Assembly: GCA_046329515.1 (NCBI GenBank)
Contig: JAXLUM010000001.1
Span: forward strand, 806,001 to 870,000
Length of the DNA stretch: 64,000 bases
Source: Bog-950 sp046329515
GTDB taxonomy: Bacteria > Bacteroidota > Bacteroidia > Chitinophagales > LD1
Direction of reading: 5' to 3'
Shown: piece by piece, positions 9,031 to 17,909 of the stretch
How positions within the stretch are numbered: the stretch's first letter is position 1
Layout: each line of letters opens with the position of its first letter
The notes under the pieces: model-generated
Database searches by the model: none
The model's input: the letters and a program-made list of their open reading frames with translations, nothing else
What the model was told of the DNA's origin: nothing
Translations under genes and position numbers: made by a program

Positions 9031-9879
9031 TTACTTCGGGTTTTGAATATCTCTACGCAGGTAGGCAATTTCGTCTTCACCTTCCTTTATGTGGTGTTCC
9101 TTCTTTTTGCCGTCCACGTCTTCCATTTGCTTACGCGCCATTGCTGTAACCTGCTCATTAGGCAACAGAGAACTCATAATCACCTGGTTCTTCATACCGG
9201 GTGCTACCGCATGGTGTTTCCCTTCCATTAAACCCTCGTAACCTGCTTTTGCTACTTCTGCCGGTGATTTAGCGTTTTGTGCAGCCACTGTATTTTGGGC
9301 ATTAGCCTTGTTAAAAAAGTCCGTATCAGTTGGGCCGGGAATTAGCGCTGTGATAGTTACGTTGGTATCCTTTACTTCATTTATTAAGGAATCAGTAAAG
9401 GACAGTACAAACGCTTTTGTTGCTGAATAAACCGCCAGCAATGGTGTAGGTTGATAGGCAGCAATTGAAGCTAATTGCAAAATTTTTCCCCTGTTCCGTT
9501 TTACCATTTCCTGCAAATAGAATTTGGTGAGATGCACCAGGCTTATAATGTTAAGCTGAATAATGCTCAACTCTTTATCTAAAGAGGTTTGTGTAAAGAG
9601 GCCATGCTCACCTACACCCGCATCATTTACTAATATATCTACCTCTATGTTTTTCTGGCAAGTAGCATCGCAAACTGTTTGGGCCCCACCTGCAATGGAT
9701 AAATCGCAAGGAATTATTTCTATAGAACCGGCCCCAAGACTTTTAAACTCTTCTGCAGTTTTCTTTAATTGTTCTTCGTTGCGAGATACCAGCACCATGT
9801 TATAACCATCCTGTGCGAAAAGCTTTCCCAGTTCATATCCAATACCGCTTGTTGGCCCTGTAATTAGTACTGTTTCCAT
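9031..9879 (-). CDS. Short-chain dehydrogenase/reductase (SDR), DltE-like
   Basis: The 282-residue protein is a classical SDR. It shows the NAD(P)-binding motif TGPTSGIG near residues 7-14, DILVNDAGVGEHG (the NAG region, here NDAG) near 83-95, a catalytic Ser in LQLASIAAYQ and the catalytic YSATK near 155. The charged tail (GKKKEHHIKEGEDE) is beyond the fold. The substrate is unknown; members of this subgroup often act on lipids or ketones. It leads a minus-strand group with the phosphatidyltransferase and could act in lipid metabolism, but that rests only on position. Confidence 0.88.
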   Translation of the reverse strand: METVLITGPTSGIGYELGKLFAQDGYNMVLVSRNEEQLKKTAEEFKSLGAGSIEIIPCDLSIAGGAQTVCDATCQKNIEVDILVNDAGVGEHGLFTQTSLDKELSIIQLNIISLVHLTKFYLQEMVKRNRGKILQLASIAAYQPTPLLAVYSATKAFVLSFTDSLINEVKDTNVTITALIPGPTDTDFFNKANAQNTVAAQNAKSPAEVAKAGYEGLMEGKHHAVAPGMKNQVIMSSLLPNEQVTAMARKQMEDVDGKKKEHHIKEGEDEIAYLRRDIQNPK

Positions 9880-10041
9880 TGTTAAGTGATTGATTCTTTA
9901 AAAAATAGCAATGCAGTTGTATAGCCAAAGTTGTTCCAGTGGAGTTGTATACAGTAGTACATAGCTGGAATGTAAAATTGACGCACTTAAAACCTAGTTA
10001 GCAGATAACAGGAGGATATGGGATGTGGAGTTTTTTCCTCG

Positions 10042-10055
10042 TTATCTTGAGATAA
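10042..10055. promoter_or_regulatory. Inverted repeat, candidate operator
   Basis: TTATCT, TG, AGATAA is a perfect 6-base dyad with a 2-base centre, about 130 bases before DUF763. No T-run follows, so it is more likely a protein-binding site than a terminator. Confidence 0.3.
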
Positions 10056-10115
10056 GTGACTGCATACGGTAAAAAAGCGCTTTATAGAAAAACGCTGTTA
10101 GCATTTGCTAATTGC

Positions 10116-10129
10116 CTGTTATTTAACAG
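10116..10129. promoter_or_regulatory. CTGT-N6-ACAG dyad, candidate operator of the repair operon
   Basis: CTGTTA, TT, TAACAG is a perfect dyad 55 bases before the DUF763 start. It resembles the E. coli LexA box (CTGT-N8-ACAG) with two bases fewer in the centre. Its place before DNA-repair genes makes a damage regulator plausible, though the LexA boxes of Bacteroidota are not known to me to have this form. Confidence 0.35.
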
Positions 10130-10183
10130 TCAAAAAACAACTCGAAATAAAGTGTTGACGGCAATTCGCATTAATATTATACT

Positions 10184-11407
10184 GTGCCGAAGCTTTATTT
10201 TAATAACACCCGTTACGCCGATTTGCCTCTGCATTATGGCAAGGTGCCGCCATGGCTGGCTAACCGTATGAGTTTGCTAGGAGGGGCTATTGTTGAAGCT
10301 GTAGTTATGGAATATGGCACTTCAGCTTTACTCAGTCGAATGAGTGATCCGTTTTGGTTTCAAGCACTGGGTTGTGTGTTGGGCATGGATTGGCATTCTT
10401 CCGGCATTACAACTTCTGTTTTAGGAGCATTAAAACGTTCAGTAAACCCCAGGTTTAATCAATTGGGTATTTACATAGCAGGTGGCAAAGGAAAATATTC
10501 AAAACAAACACCTGCTGAATTAATTGCCCTTAGTGATAAGACGGGCTTAAACGGAAATGAACTGGTTAAAAACAGCAAGCTTACCGCCAAGGTAGATAAC
10601 ACTGCTATACAAGATGGCTTTCAAATTTATTTATATACGTTTATTGTTAGCAATAAAGGCGAATGGTCGGTTGTGCAGCAGGGTATGAATGATAAAACGG
10701 GCATGGCCCGCCGTTATCATTGGCATTCGGAACAAATCAAATCCTTTATTGAAGAGCCCCACACTTTCATTTACGGCGAGAACCAGGGGGTGATTTTAAA
10801 TCTTACCGATGCAAAAGCCGCCGATGCTAAACTAGGGATGCTTAATGTTTTAAAGGAGGAGCCAAAAGTAATGTTGCCTGAAGTGCAACGCATAATTATG
10901 CCAAGGCACCACGAATTACAGGTTAAGGATGTGAACCTTAAGCGCCTGGGAAGTGTTTTAGCATTAGCGCATGATATGAAGTTGCAGAATTTTGAATCTT
11001 TACTGATGCTTGAAGGGGTTGGTCCACGCACCATACAATCCCTGGCATTGGTTAGTGAAGTTATACATGGAACGCCCTCGCGCTTTCAGGACCCCGGCCG
11101 TTTTTCGTTTGCGCACGGAGGGAAGGATGGACATCCGTTTCCTGTTCCTACTAAGGTTTATGATGAAACTATTGACGTTTTAAAAAACTCCATTGACAAG
11201 GCAAAGCTTGGGTTTAATGATAAAAAGGAAGCCATTAAAAACCTGACCATTATGGCGCAGGCAATGGAGAAAAATTTTGAGCCGGATGAAAAGCAGTTCG
11301 ATAAGTTTATAGAAAAGGAACGCAGGGACTCCTATAAATATGGCGGGCGAACAGTGTTTGGTAAAGCACAACCACCTTCCACCTTTGAACAATTATCGTT
11401 GTTTTAG
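10184..11407 (+). CDS. DUF763 domain-containing protein
   Basis: The 407-residue protein has the DUF763 hallmark ADLPLHYGKVPPWLANRM at its N-terminus. It has a WFQALGCVLGMDWHSSGITT segment near 65, RYHWHSEQI near 175 and HGGKDGHPFPVPTKVYDETI near 310. The stretch LMLEGVGPRTIQSLALVSE near 275 looks like a helix-hairpin-helix element, which would bind DNA. Function is unknown. The GTG start is chosen because the family begins about 10 residues before ADLPLH and no ATG is available there. It is 41 bases before the exonuclease gene and leads the repair operon, so a role in DNA repair is likely by context. Confidence 0.88.
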   Translation: MPKLYFNNTRYADLPLHYGKVPPWLANRMSLLGGAIVEAVVMEYGTSALLSRMSDPFWFQALGCVLGMDWHSSGITTSVLGALKRSVNPRFNQLGIYIAGGKGKYSKQTPAELIALSDKTGLNGNELVKNSKLTAKVDNTAIQDGFQIYLYTFIVSNKGEWSVVQQGMNDKTGMARRYHWHSEQIKSFIEEPHTFIYGENQGVILNLTDAKAADAKLGMLNVLKEEPKVMLPEVQRIIMPRHHELQVKDVNLKRLGSVLALAHDMKLQNFESLLMLEGVGPRTIQSLALVSEVIHGTPSRFQDPGRFSFAHGGKDGHPFPVPTKVYDETIDVLKNSIDKAKLGFNDKKEAIKNLTIMAQAMEKNFEPDEKQFDKFIEKERRDSYKYGGRTVFGKAQPPSTFEQLSLF

Positions 11408-11448
11408 TAAAGGCGTACAATGGCCTGAACTTTGTATTTTACTTTCCT

Positions 11449-12453
11449 ATGTCGCAATTGTTGACGTTTACTGATAAAGGTATTTACTGCAAAGCGGGTA
11501 ATTTCTATATAGACCCCTGGAGTGGGGTTGATTATGCGGTTATTACACATGCCCATAGCGACCACGCCCGCTGGGGAAGTAAATACTATTTAGCGCATAA
11601 ATACTCTGAGCCGCTGTTGAAATTGCGCTTAGGGCAGGATATAAAATTGCAAACCGAAGACTACAATACCCCTGTAAACATTAATGGCGTAAAGGTAAGC
11701 CTACATCCCGCGGGTCATATTATAGGCTCGGCCCAGGTTAGAGTGGAGTATGAAGGCGAGGTTTGGGTAGTGAGCGGTGATTATAAAACGGAAAATGACG
11801 GAATAAGCGGTGAATTTGAAGCGGTAAATTGTAATGTGTTTATTACTGAATCTACTTTTGGCTTACCTGTTTACCGTTGGAAAAAGCAGGAAGAAATTTT
11901 TACAGGTATTAATAACTGGTGGAAGCAAAACCAGCAACGTGGTAAAACAAGTATTTTGTTTGGCTATAGTTTAGGTAAGGCCCAACGTATACTACAGTAT
12001 TTGGATAAAAGTATTGGAGATGTTTATGCGCATACAGCCGTGTATAATGTGCAAAATACTTTATATGAATACGGCTTACCTGTTTATCCTGTAAAGCGAT
12101 GGACCTATGATATACCTAAAAATACGAACGACCTTATTATAGCGCCTTCCTCTGCTGCAAATTCGCCCTGGTTAAAACGATTTGAGCCCTATGCTACGGG
12201 TGTGTGCAGCGGCTGGATGCAAGTGCGGGGTTTACAACGAAGGGGGAATACTGACGCGGGCTTTGCGTTAAGCGACCATGCCGATTGGGACGGCCTACTA
12301 AAAGCAATAAAAGCAACGGGTGCCGAAAAAGTATATGTCACTCATGGTTATCAATCTGTTTTTTCGCGCTACCTGAACGAGATAGGAATAGAATCGGAAG
12401 AGGTGAAGACACAATTTGGAGACGAGATAAATGAAGGAGTGCCCGAAACATGA
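11449..12453 (+). CDS. Ligase-associated DNA exonuclease, metallo-beta-lactamase fold
   Basis: This 334-residue enzyme has the metallo-beta-lactamase/beta-CASP type metal motifs: HAHSDHARWG (HxHxDH, residues ~33-40), the His of HPAGHIIGSAQ, VSGDYKTE (Asp), SDHADWDGLL and THGYQS near the C-terminus. It belongs to the exonuclease family encoded beside bacterial ATP-dependent ligases and Lhr-type helicases, and probably trims DNA or RNA ends before ligation. Its last four bases overlap the ligase start (ATGA), which indicates translational coupling. Confidence 0.92.
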   Translation: MSQLLTFTDKGIYCKAGNFYIDPWSGVDYAVITHAHSDHARWGSKYYLAHKYSEPLLKLRLGQDIKLQTEDYNTPVNINGVKVSLHPAGHIIGSAQVRVEYEGEVWVVSGDYKTENDGISGEFEAVNCNVFITESTFGLPVYRWKKQEEIFTGINNWWKQNQQRGKTSILFGYSLGKAQRILQYLDKSIGDVYAHTAVYNVQNTLYEYGLPVYPVKRWTYDIPKNTNDLIIAPSSAANSPWLKRFEPYATGVCSGWMQVRGLQRRGNTDAGFALSDHADWDGLLKAIKATGAEKVYVTHGYQSVFSRYLNEIGIESEEVKTQFGDEINEGVPET

Positions 12454-14093
12454 AACGCTTTGCTGAACTTATTGATAGAATAGCCGGTAGCACAAAGACC
12501 AATGATAAGCTTAGTGCTTTGGTAGACTATTTCAGAGAGGCTCCTGCTGAAGATAAAATCTGGACTCTGGCTCTTTTTACGGGCCGCAGATTAAAGCGTT
12601 CAGTCAGCTCAACCAAACTGTACGATTGGTGCGCTGAAATGGCCGGTATTCCCTTATGGCTGTTTGAAGAGAGCTATTTAAACGTAGGCGACCTTAGTGA
12701 AACTATTGCGCTTATACTACCGGATAAAGGCACGCATAGCGATAAATCGCTTGCGTATTGGATGCATTACCTTATGCAACTGGCAGATAAAACAGAGGAA
12801 GAGAAGAAGGAAAGCATAACAAAAGCCTGGCAGGATTTAAGCAGTAAGGAGCGTTTTGTGTTTAATAAATTAATGAGTGGTTCATTCAGAATAGGAGTTT
12901 CAGAAGCGCTTGTAATAAATGCGCTTGCCCAATTGTATGAAACGGATCCGCAGGTTATGGCACATAGAGTTAGCGGTAAGTGGAGTGCATTGGAAACTAC
13001 TTTTGATGAGTTGATGCAAGGTTACCATGCGGATACTGATGCCTCTAAACCTTATCCTTTTTACCTGGCCTATCCTCTGGAAGAAGCTCTGGAAACTTTA
13101 GGAGAACCTAAAGAGTGGCAGGTGGAATGGAAGTGGGATGGTATACGGGGACAGTTGATAAAAAGGAAAGGAGAGCTTTTTGTATGGAGCCGCGGAGAGG
13201 AGTTAGTAACAGATAAATTTCCGGAATACCAGGTGCTGAATCAAATGTTGCCGGAAGGTACCGCGCTTGATGGAGAAATAATTTGTTTTCAAAACGGAAT
13301 GCCATTACCCTTTAATGTTTTACAAACGCGAATAGGAAGGAAGAATATTACGAAGAAGATTTTAGAAACCGCACCGGTTAATTTTCTCGTTTACGACATA
13401 TTGGAATTTGGGGGAGAGGACGTAAGAAGTAAACCGCAAGGGGAACGCAGAGAATTGTTAGAAAAACTTATTGATGGCATTAAGCGGAACTATACCTTAG
13501 GTGAAAATACCCTCCCTATCCGCTTATCTCCTTTGGTTGAGTTTAATTCATGGGAGGAGTTAACCGGTTTAAGGGAGCTTTCGCGGGAGAAAATGAGTGA
13601 AGGCCTAATGCTGAAGCGTAAAGAAGCTATTTACCAGGCGGGAAGGAAAAGAGGAGATTGGTGGAAGTGGAAAGTAAATCCGCTTTCAGTAGATTGCGTA
13701 TTAGTGGCCGCGCAAAAAGGAAGTGGAAGAAGAGCTAATTTATATACCGATTATACGTTTGCTGTAAAAGATGCTGAAGGTAAATTGGTAACTTTTACCA
13801 AGGCCTATTCGGGCTTAACCGATAAGGAATTTCTGCAGGTGGATGCTTTTATAAAGCGGAATATTCTGGAAAAATTTGGGCCTGTGCGTACGGTAAAGCC
13901 GGAATTGGTTTTTGAAATTGGCTTTGAGGGCATAGCCGCCAGCAACAGGCATAAGTCAGGGGTGGCGGTTAGGTTTCCCAGAATGTTGAGGTGGCGAAAG
14001 GATAAAACAGTAGAGGAGATAAATACGTTGGCTGATTTACAATCAATGCTGGCCACTTACAGCGCAGTTAACAATAAGGAAGATGGCGGCTAA
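12450..14093 (+). CDS. ATP-dependent DNA ligase (repair cluster type)
   Basis: The protein of 547 residues seals nicks using ATP. A helical DNA-binding domain covers about residues 1-190. The nucleotidyltransferase motif I is EWKWDGIRGQ, with the AMP-accepting Lys near 228. GTALDGEIICF and NFLVYDILEFGG are motifs III and IIIa, SEGLMLKRKEA is motif IV, and GDWWKWKVNPLSVDCVLV is motif V; an OB domain ends the protein. Similar ligases occur in the exonuclease-ligase-helicase-phosphoesterase clusters of Proteobacteria and Bacteroidota. It overlaps the preceding exonuclease by 4 bases and the following helicase by 11. Confidence 0.95.
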   Translation: MKRFAELIDRIAGSTKTNDKLSALVDYFREAPAEDKIWTLALFTGRRLKRSVSSTKLYDWCAEMAGIPLWLFEESYLNVGDLSETIALILPDKGTHSDKSLAYWMHYLMQLADKTEEEKKESITKAWQDLSSKERFVFNKLMSGSFRIGVSEALVINALAQLYETDPQVMAHRVSGKWSALETTFDELMQGYHADTDASKPYPFYLAYPLEEALETLGEPKEWQVEWKWDGIRGQLIKRKGELFVWSRGEELVTDKFPEYQVLNQMLPEGTALDGEIICFQNGMPLPFNVLQTRIGRKNITKKILETAPVNFLVYDILEFGGEDVRSKPQGERRELLEKLIDGIKRNYTLGENTLPIRLSPLVEFNSWEELTGLRELSREKMSEGLMLKRKEAIYQAGRKRGDWWKWKVNPLSVDCVLVAAQKGSGRRANLYTDYTFAVKDAEGKLVTFTKAYSGLTDKEFLQVDAFIKRNILEKFGPVRTVKPELVFEIGFEGIAASNRHKSGVAVRFPRMLRWRKDKTVEEINTLADLQSMLATYSAVNNKEDGG

Positions 14094-16563
14094 ACGGGGT
14101 AGAGGAGAATCGGTTATTCTGGATTGGATGGCCGCTTTAGGTAACAAACCTTTTCCATTTCAAAAAGAGACATGGGACGAGTTTTTGGCCGGGCATTCAG
14201 GTTTGCTGAACGCGCCCACCGGTTATGGTAAAACCTTTGCCTTGTTTTTACCTGTGCTTATTGAATGGATTGATGCAAATGATAAATGGCAGGATAAAAA
14301 AAACAATGGCCTTCAGCTTTTATGGGTAACGCCTTTACGCGCATTGGCTAAAGATTTACAACGTGCCATGCAGGAAGTATGCGATGCTATATCGCTCCCT
14401 TGGTATGTGGGGTTGCGCAGCGGCGATACGGATGCTAAAGAACGCGCCAGGCAAAAAACGCGCTTGCCAGAAATTTTGATTATTACACCTGAGAGTTTGC
14501 ACTTGTTGCTGGCGCAGAAGGATTACCCCAGTCACTTTAAGCATTTACATACCGTTGTTGTTGATGAATGGCATGAGCTATTAGGCAGTAAACGCGGAAC
14601 ACAGGTGGAATTGGCGCTAAGCCGCTTACGAAAATTAGCTGCCAATAATAACCATCAACTGCGCACCTGGGCCATAAGCGCTACCATAGGAAATTTAGAA
14701 CAGGCTAAAGAGGTAGCTTTAGGAGCTAAAGCTGCAAATGGTAAGATTATAAGAAGCCGCATTAAAAAGAAAGTAGAGATTGAATCTATAATACCTGATG
14801 TTATTGAGAAGTTTCCCTGGGCAGGGCATTTGGGCACAAAACTGGCTGATAAGCTGATTCCCATAATTGAAGAAAGCAACACCACACTGGTGTTTACGAA
14901 CACACGCGGACAGTCCGAAATATGGTATCACACCTTGTTAGATACACATCCCGAATTAGCAGGGCTTATTGCTTTGCATCACGGTTCAGTGGATGCTGAA
15001 GTGCGCAGCTGGATAGAAAATGCCTTGCATGAAAATGCACTGAAAGTGGTGGTGTGTACATCCTCACTTGATTTGGGCGTTGATTTCAGGCCCGTTGATA
15101 CTGTTGTGCAAATCGGTTCTCCCAAGGGTGTTGCGCGTTTTTTACAGCGGGCAGGACGCAGCGGGCACAGCCCCGGTGCAACAAGTAAAATTTACTTTTT
15201 GCCGACACACTCTTTAGAATTAGTGGAAGGCGCTGCTTTAAAGCGCGCGGCGCTTGAAGAAATAATTGAGCAGCGCGACCCCGTTATTAATGCTTACGAT
15301 GTTTTAATACAGTATGTATGCACATTGGCTGTTAGCGATGGTTTTTATCCTAATGAGATTTTAGAAGAGGTAAGAAGCACGTATGCTTATCAGTTTCTAA
15401 CCGATGATGAGTGGTACTGGATATTGAATTTTGTAACCACCGGTGGAGCATCACTAACGGCCTACGATGAGTTTAAAAAGGTAGAAGTTAATAATGGCCT
15501 TTACCAGATAACGGATAAGAAAATTGCCCTTAGGCACCGTTTGAATATAGGAACTATTGTAAGCGATAGCATGATGCGTGTGAAGTTTATGAAGGGTGGT
15601 TATGTAGGCAGCATTGAGGAGTCCTTTATTTCGCGCTTAAAACCGGGAGATGTGTTTTCTTTAGCAGGCCGCAACCTTGAATTTATGCAGGTGAAGGACA
15701 TGGACGCTTTAGTACGAAAATCCAAAGCGAAGAAGTCTATTGTGCCAAGTTGGGCTGGTGGACGAATGCCTTTAAGCGCCAAGTTAGGGCAGGTACTGCG
15801 CGAAACTTATGTAACCGCTGCTTCGCCTAAAAAGTTTGGCGCAAAAACGGAAGTAGAACTTAAGGTTCTACAGCCCTTGTTCGATTTGCAGGCTCAGTTA
15901 TCGCATGTACCCGGCGAAAACGAAACACTGATAGAATATATTACTACAAAGGAAGGACACCACTTGTTTGTTTATCCTTTTGAAGGACGTATAGTTCATG
16001 AAGTAATGGCGTCTTTAGTGGCTTATAGGCTAAGCCTTATTAAGCCCATCACTTTTTCAATAGCTATGAATGATTATGGATTTGAATTGTTGAGCGACCA
16101 GGAAATCCCTATCAATAACAAAATCATTCAACAGATTTTTACAACAGATAATCTCATAAACGATATTCAGCGCAGTGTTAACAGCACCGAAATGGCGAAG
16201 CGCAAATTCCGGCCTATTGCTACAAGTGCAGGCCTTGTATTCAAGGGTTACCCGGGCAGGGCGGTTAAGAACAAACACCTGCAATCATCATCCGCCTTGT
16301 TATTCAATGTGTTTTCAGAATACGACCCTAAAAATCTTTTGCTAAAGCAGGCTTTTACCGAGGCCTTTAATGAACAAATAGAAGAAACTCGTTTGCGCGA
16401 GGGCTTAAACCGTATTTATAACTCCCATATTATCCTTAAGTATCCTGTTAAATTTACGCCCATGGCTTTCCCTATTAAGGTAGACTCTATGCGCGAAAAT
16501 CTTAGCAGCGAAGAGTTAAAGGCCAGGGTGCTTAAAATGCAAATGCAACTGGAAAAGGAATAA
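14083..16563 (+). CDS. Ligase-associated DEXH-box helicase (Lhr-core type)
   Basis: The 826-residue protein is an SF2 helicase of the Lhr family. It has motif I APTGYGKTFA (residues ~46-55), TPLRALAKDL (Ia), VDEWHELLGSKRG (motif II, DEWH), ISATIGN (motif III), FTNTRGQSE (IV), TSSLDLGVDF (V) and QRAGRSGHSPG (VI). About 400 further residues form the winged-helix and Lhr-specific modules. The Lhr core in other bacteria is a 3'-5' ATP-dependent translocase that unwinds RNA:DNA hybrids. It starts inside the ligase gene and its stop overlaps the PdeM start by one base, so it sits in a tight operon. Confidence 0.95.
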   Translation: MAAKRGRGESVILDWMAALGNKPFPFQKETWDEFLAGHSGLLNAPTGYGKTFALFLPVLIEWIDANDKWQDKKNNGLQLLWVTPLRALAKDLQRAMQEVCDAISLPWYVGLRSGDTDAKERARQKTRLPEILIITPESLHLLLAQKDYPSHFKHLHTVVVDEWHELLGSKRGTQVELALSRLRKLAANNNHQLRTWAISATIGNLEQAKEVALGAKAANGKIIRSRIKKKVEIESIIPDVIEKFPWAGHLGTKLADKLIPIIEESNTTLVFTNTRGQSEIWYHTLLDTHPELAGLIALHHGSVDAEVRSWIENALHENALKVVVCTSSLDLGVDFRPVDTVVQIGSPKGVARFLQRAGRSGHSPGATSKIYFLPTHSLELVEGAALKRAALEEIIEQRDPVINAYDVLIQYVCTLAVSDGFYPNEILEEVRSTYAYQFLTDDEWYWILNFVTTGGASLTAYDEFKKVEVNNGLYQITDKKIALRHRLNIGTIVSDSMMRVKFMKGGYVGSIEESFISRLKPGDVFSLAGRNLEFMQVKDMDALVRKSKAKKSIVPSWAGGRMPLSAKLGQVLRETYVTAASPKKFGAKTEVELKVLQPLFDLQAQLSHVPGENETLIEYITTKEGHHLFVYPFEGRIVHEVMASLVAYRLSLIKPITFSIAMNDYGFELLSDQEIPINNKIIQQIFTTDNLINDIQRSVNSTEMAKRKFRPIATSAGLVFKGYPGRAVKNKHLQSSSALLFNVFSEYDPKNLLLKQAFTEAFNEQIEETRLREGLNRIYNSHIILKYPVKFTPMAFPIKVDSMRENLSSEELKARVLKMQMQLEKE

Positions 16564-17192
16564 TGGAAGTTGAAATATCAGAGAATCACTTTTTGCTTTT
16601 ACCTCAGCGCGCTGTTTTATGGAAAGAAAAACAGGCATTAATTCTTTCTGACCTGCATTTCGGTAAAACAACGCACTTCAGAAAGGCGGGTATTCCTGTG
16701 CCGGAAGTGCTTTTTCAAAATGATTTAGCTACGCTGGACTTTATTGTAAACAGCTATTCTCCTCAATCAATTATTATAGTGGGTGATATGTTTCACAGCC
16801 ACCATAACGCCGAGGTGGAAAAGTTTGCGGAATGGCGTAGTAGTAAAGCTGCTTTAGAAATTCATTTAGTTTTAGGTAATCATGATATTCTTAGTGTTTC
16901 AAAATATCAGGAGTTAAAACTTCAGTTAAGCGATATTTATGTAAGGGACGGATTTACCTTTACTCACGAACCTTTGCCAAGGCCTTCTTCTTTTAATTTT
17001 AGCGGGCACATTCATCCTGGAATTCGACTGGAGGGGCCGGCGCGACAAAGCCTTAAATTTCCATGTTTTTATTTTACACAACACGGCTGCGTTTTGCCTG
17101 CCTTCAGCAAATTTACGGGGCTTTCAATTGTTAATCCGGTTGCAGGTGATAGGGCATACGCCATAGTAGAAAATGAAGTTCTACCTTACTGA
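16563..17192 (+). CDS. pdeM: Ligase-associated DNA damage response endonuclease PdeM
   Basis: This 209-residue calcineurin-like phosphoesterase has LSDLHFGKTTHFRKAG (Asp and His of metal site 1), IIVGDMFHSHH (GD), VLGNHDILS (GNHD) and FSGHIHPGIRL (GHIHPG). It matches the small phosphoesterases always found with the ligase and Lhr-type helicase and reported to be DNA endonucleases in some species. Its start overlaps the helicase stop (TAATG), so it ends the repair operon. Its stop overlaps the convergent response-regulator stop by 7 bases. Confidence 0.92.
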   Translation: MEVEISENHFLLLPQRAVLWKEKQALILSDLHFGKTTHFRKAGIPVPEVLFQNDLATLDFIVNSYSPQSIIIVGDMFHSHHNAEVEKFAEWRSSKAALEIHLVLGNHDILSVSKYQELKLQLSDIYVRDGFTFTHEPLPRPSSFNFSGHIHPGIRLEGPARQSLKFPCFYFTQHGCVLPAFSKFTGLSIVNPVAGDRAYAIVENEVLPY

Positions 17193-17611
17193 GTTTGCCT
17201 GTCTGTAAGAATTATATCACTTGAAAAATCCCCTGCTAAAATTGCTTTTAGGGCGTGCTGCAGTTCAGTAAAATGATTTGGCTTTACCAAAAAGTAATTA
17301 GCCCCAAGTGCTTTAGTTTCTTCACGGTCGTTTTCTAATGTGCTGGTGGAATAGATAATAACAGGCACTGTACGCATAGAAGGTATCTTCCTTATTTTTT
17401 CCAGGCACTGCTTGCCATTCAGGCGCGGCATGTTTAAATCAAGAAAAATATAATCAGGCACGTGAGCGTTATCGGCGGTTAATAGTTTAACAGCTTCTTC
17501 GCCATTATTTATTCCTGTAAATAGAGCATCTTCTTCAGCGCCGCTTAACGCCTCCTGAAAGATCATTAAATCGTCCTCATCATCATCTACAAGAAGAATA
17601 TGTTTGCTCAC
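17186..17611 (-). CDS. Single-domain response regulator (Rcp1-like)
   Basis: This 141-residue protein is one receiver domain with no output domain. It has the acidic pocket LLVDDDEDD near residues 6-14, the phosphoacceptor Asp in PDYIFLDLNMPRLNGK near 60, the Ser/Thr of IIYSTSTL near 90 and the Lys of LVKPNHF near 112. The YSTSTL and PRLNGK motifs are typical of Rcp1-type receivers that pass phosphate from a phytochrome-like or PAS kinase to others. It is divergent from the poly-HAMP kinase across 298 bases and could be its partner. Confidence 0.9.
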   Translation of the reverse strand: MSKHILLVDDDEDDLMIFQEALSGAEEDALFTGINNGEEAVKLLTADNAHVPDYIFLDLNMPRLNGKQCLEKIRKIPSMRTVPVIIYSTSTLENDREETKALGANYFLVKPNHFTELQHALKAILAGDFSSDIILTDRQTQ

Positions 17612-17909
17612 GATTTCGATTGTTTTACAATATAGGGTTTATATGAGGTATTCCCGACTTCTTTTCACTGTTATCATGCCAAAGTATTCAACCCGTGAAA
17701 GGGGAATAGTGTGGAATTAATTACTCAATACGTGTGGACAGGTATGCACGTTTTCTAAGCCAAAATTTCTAATGAAATAATGCTTAAAGAATTTTCTTTT
17801 CTCTACTACCAATGAAATTATAGTCTTTCGAACATTAAAGAAAAATATATGCCAAATCAGGACTGATTGTTGATTCTATTCAGGTTTACGTACCACACAA
17901 ACCAGAAGT
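17612..17909. other. Divergent intergenic region of the regulator and the poly-HAMP kinase
   Basis: These 298 bases must hold promoters for both divergent genes. I find no clear RNA gene or terminator. At 17709-17722 is the 14-mer GTGTGGAATTAATT, which also occurs 53 bases before the DUF748 gene at 46709. AT-rich stretches close to both starts could be promoters, but I could not assign a full promoter. Confidence 0.5.

Larger units (their letters stand above)
9880..10183. other. Intergenic region with dyads before the DNA-repair operon
   Basis: This gap of 304 bases lies between the divergent SDR and DUF763 genes. It contains two 6-2-6 inverted repeats (10042-10055 and 10116-10129) and a 9-base direct repeat AGTTGTATA at 9915 and 9943, on the SDR side. 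A TTGACG-17-TATACT string at 10155-10183 ends at the DUF763 start codon, too close to drive that start. I see no RNA gene and no convincing small protein. Confidence 0.6.

Noticed and set aside
10155..10183. A good sigma-70-like promoter (TTGACG, 17 bases, TATACT) before DUF763
   Set aside because: The -10 box touches the start codon, so transcription would begin inside the gene; the conserved N-terminus shows that translation must start here.
10056..10271. A 71-codon frame overlapping the DUF763 start
   Set aside because: It is in a different frame and overlaps the strongly conserved DUF763 N-terminus.
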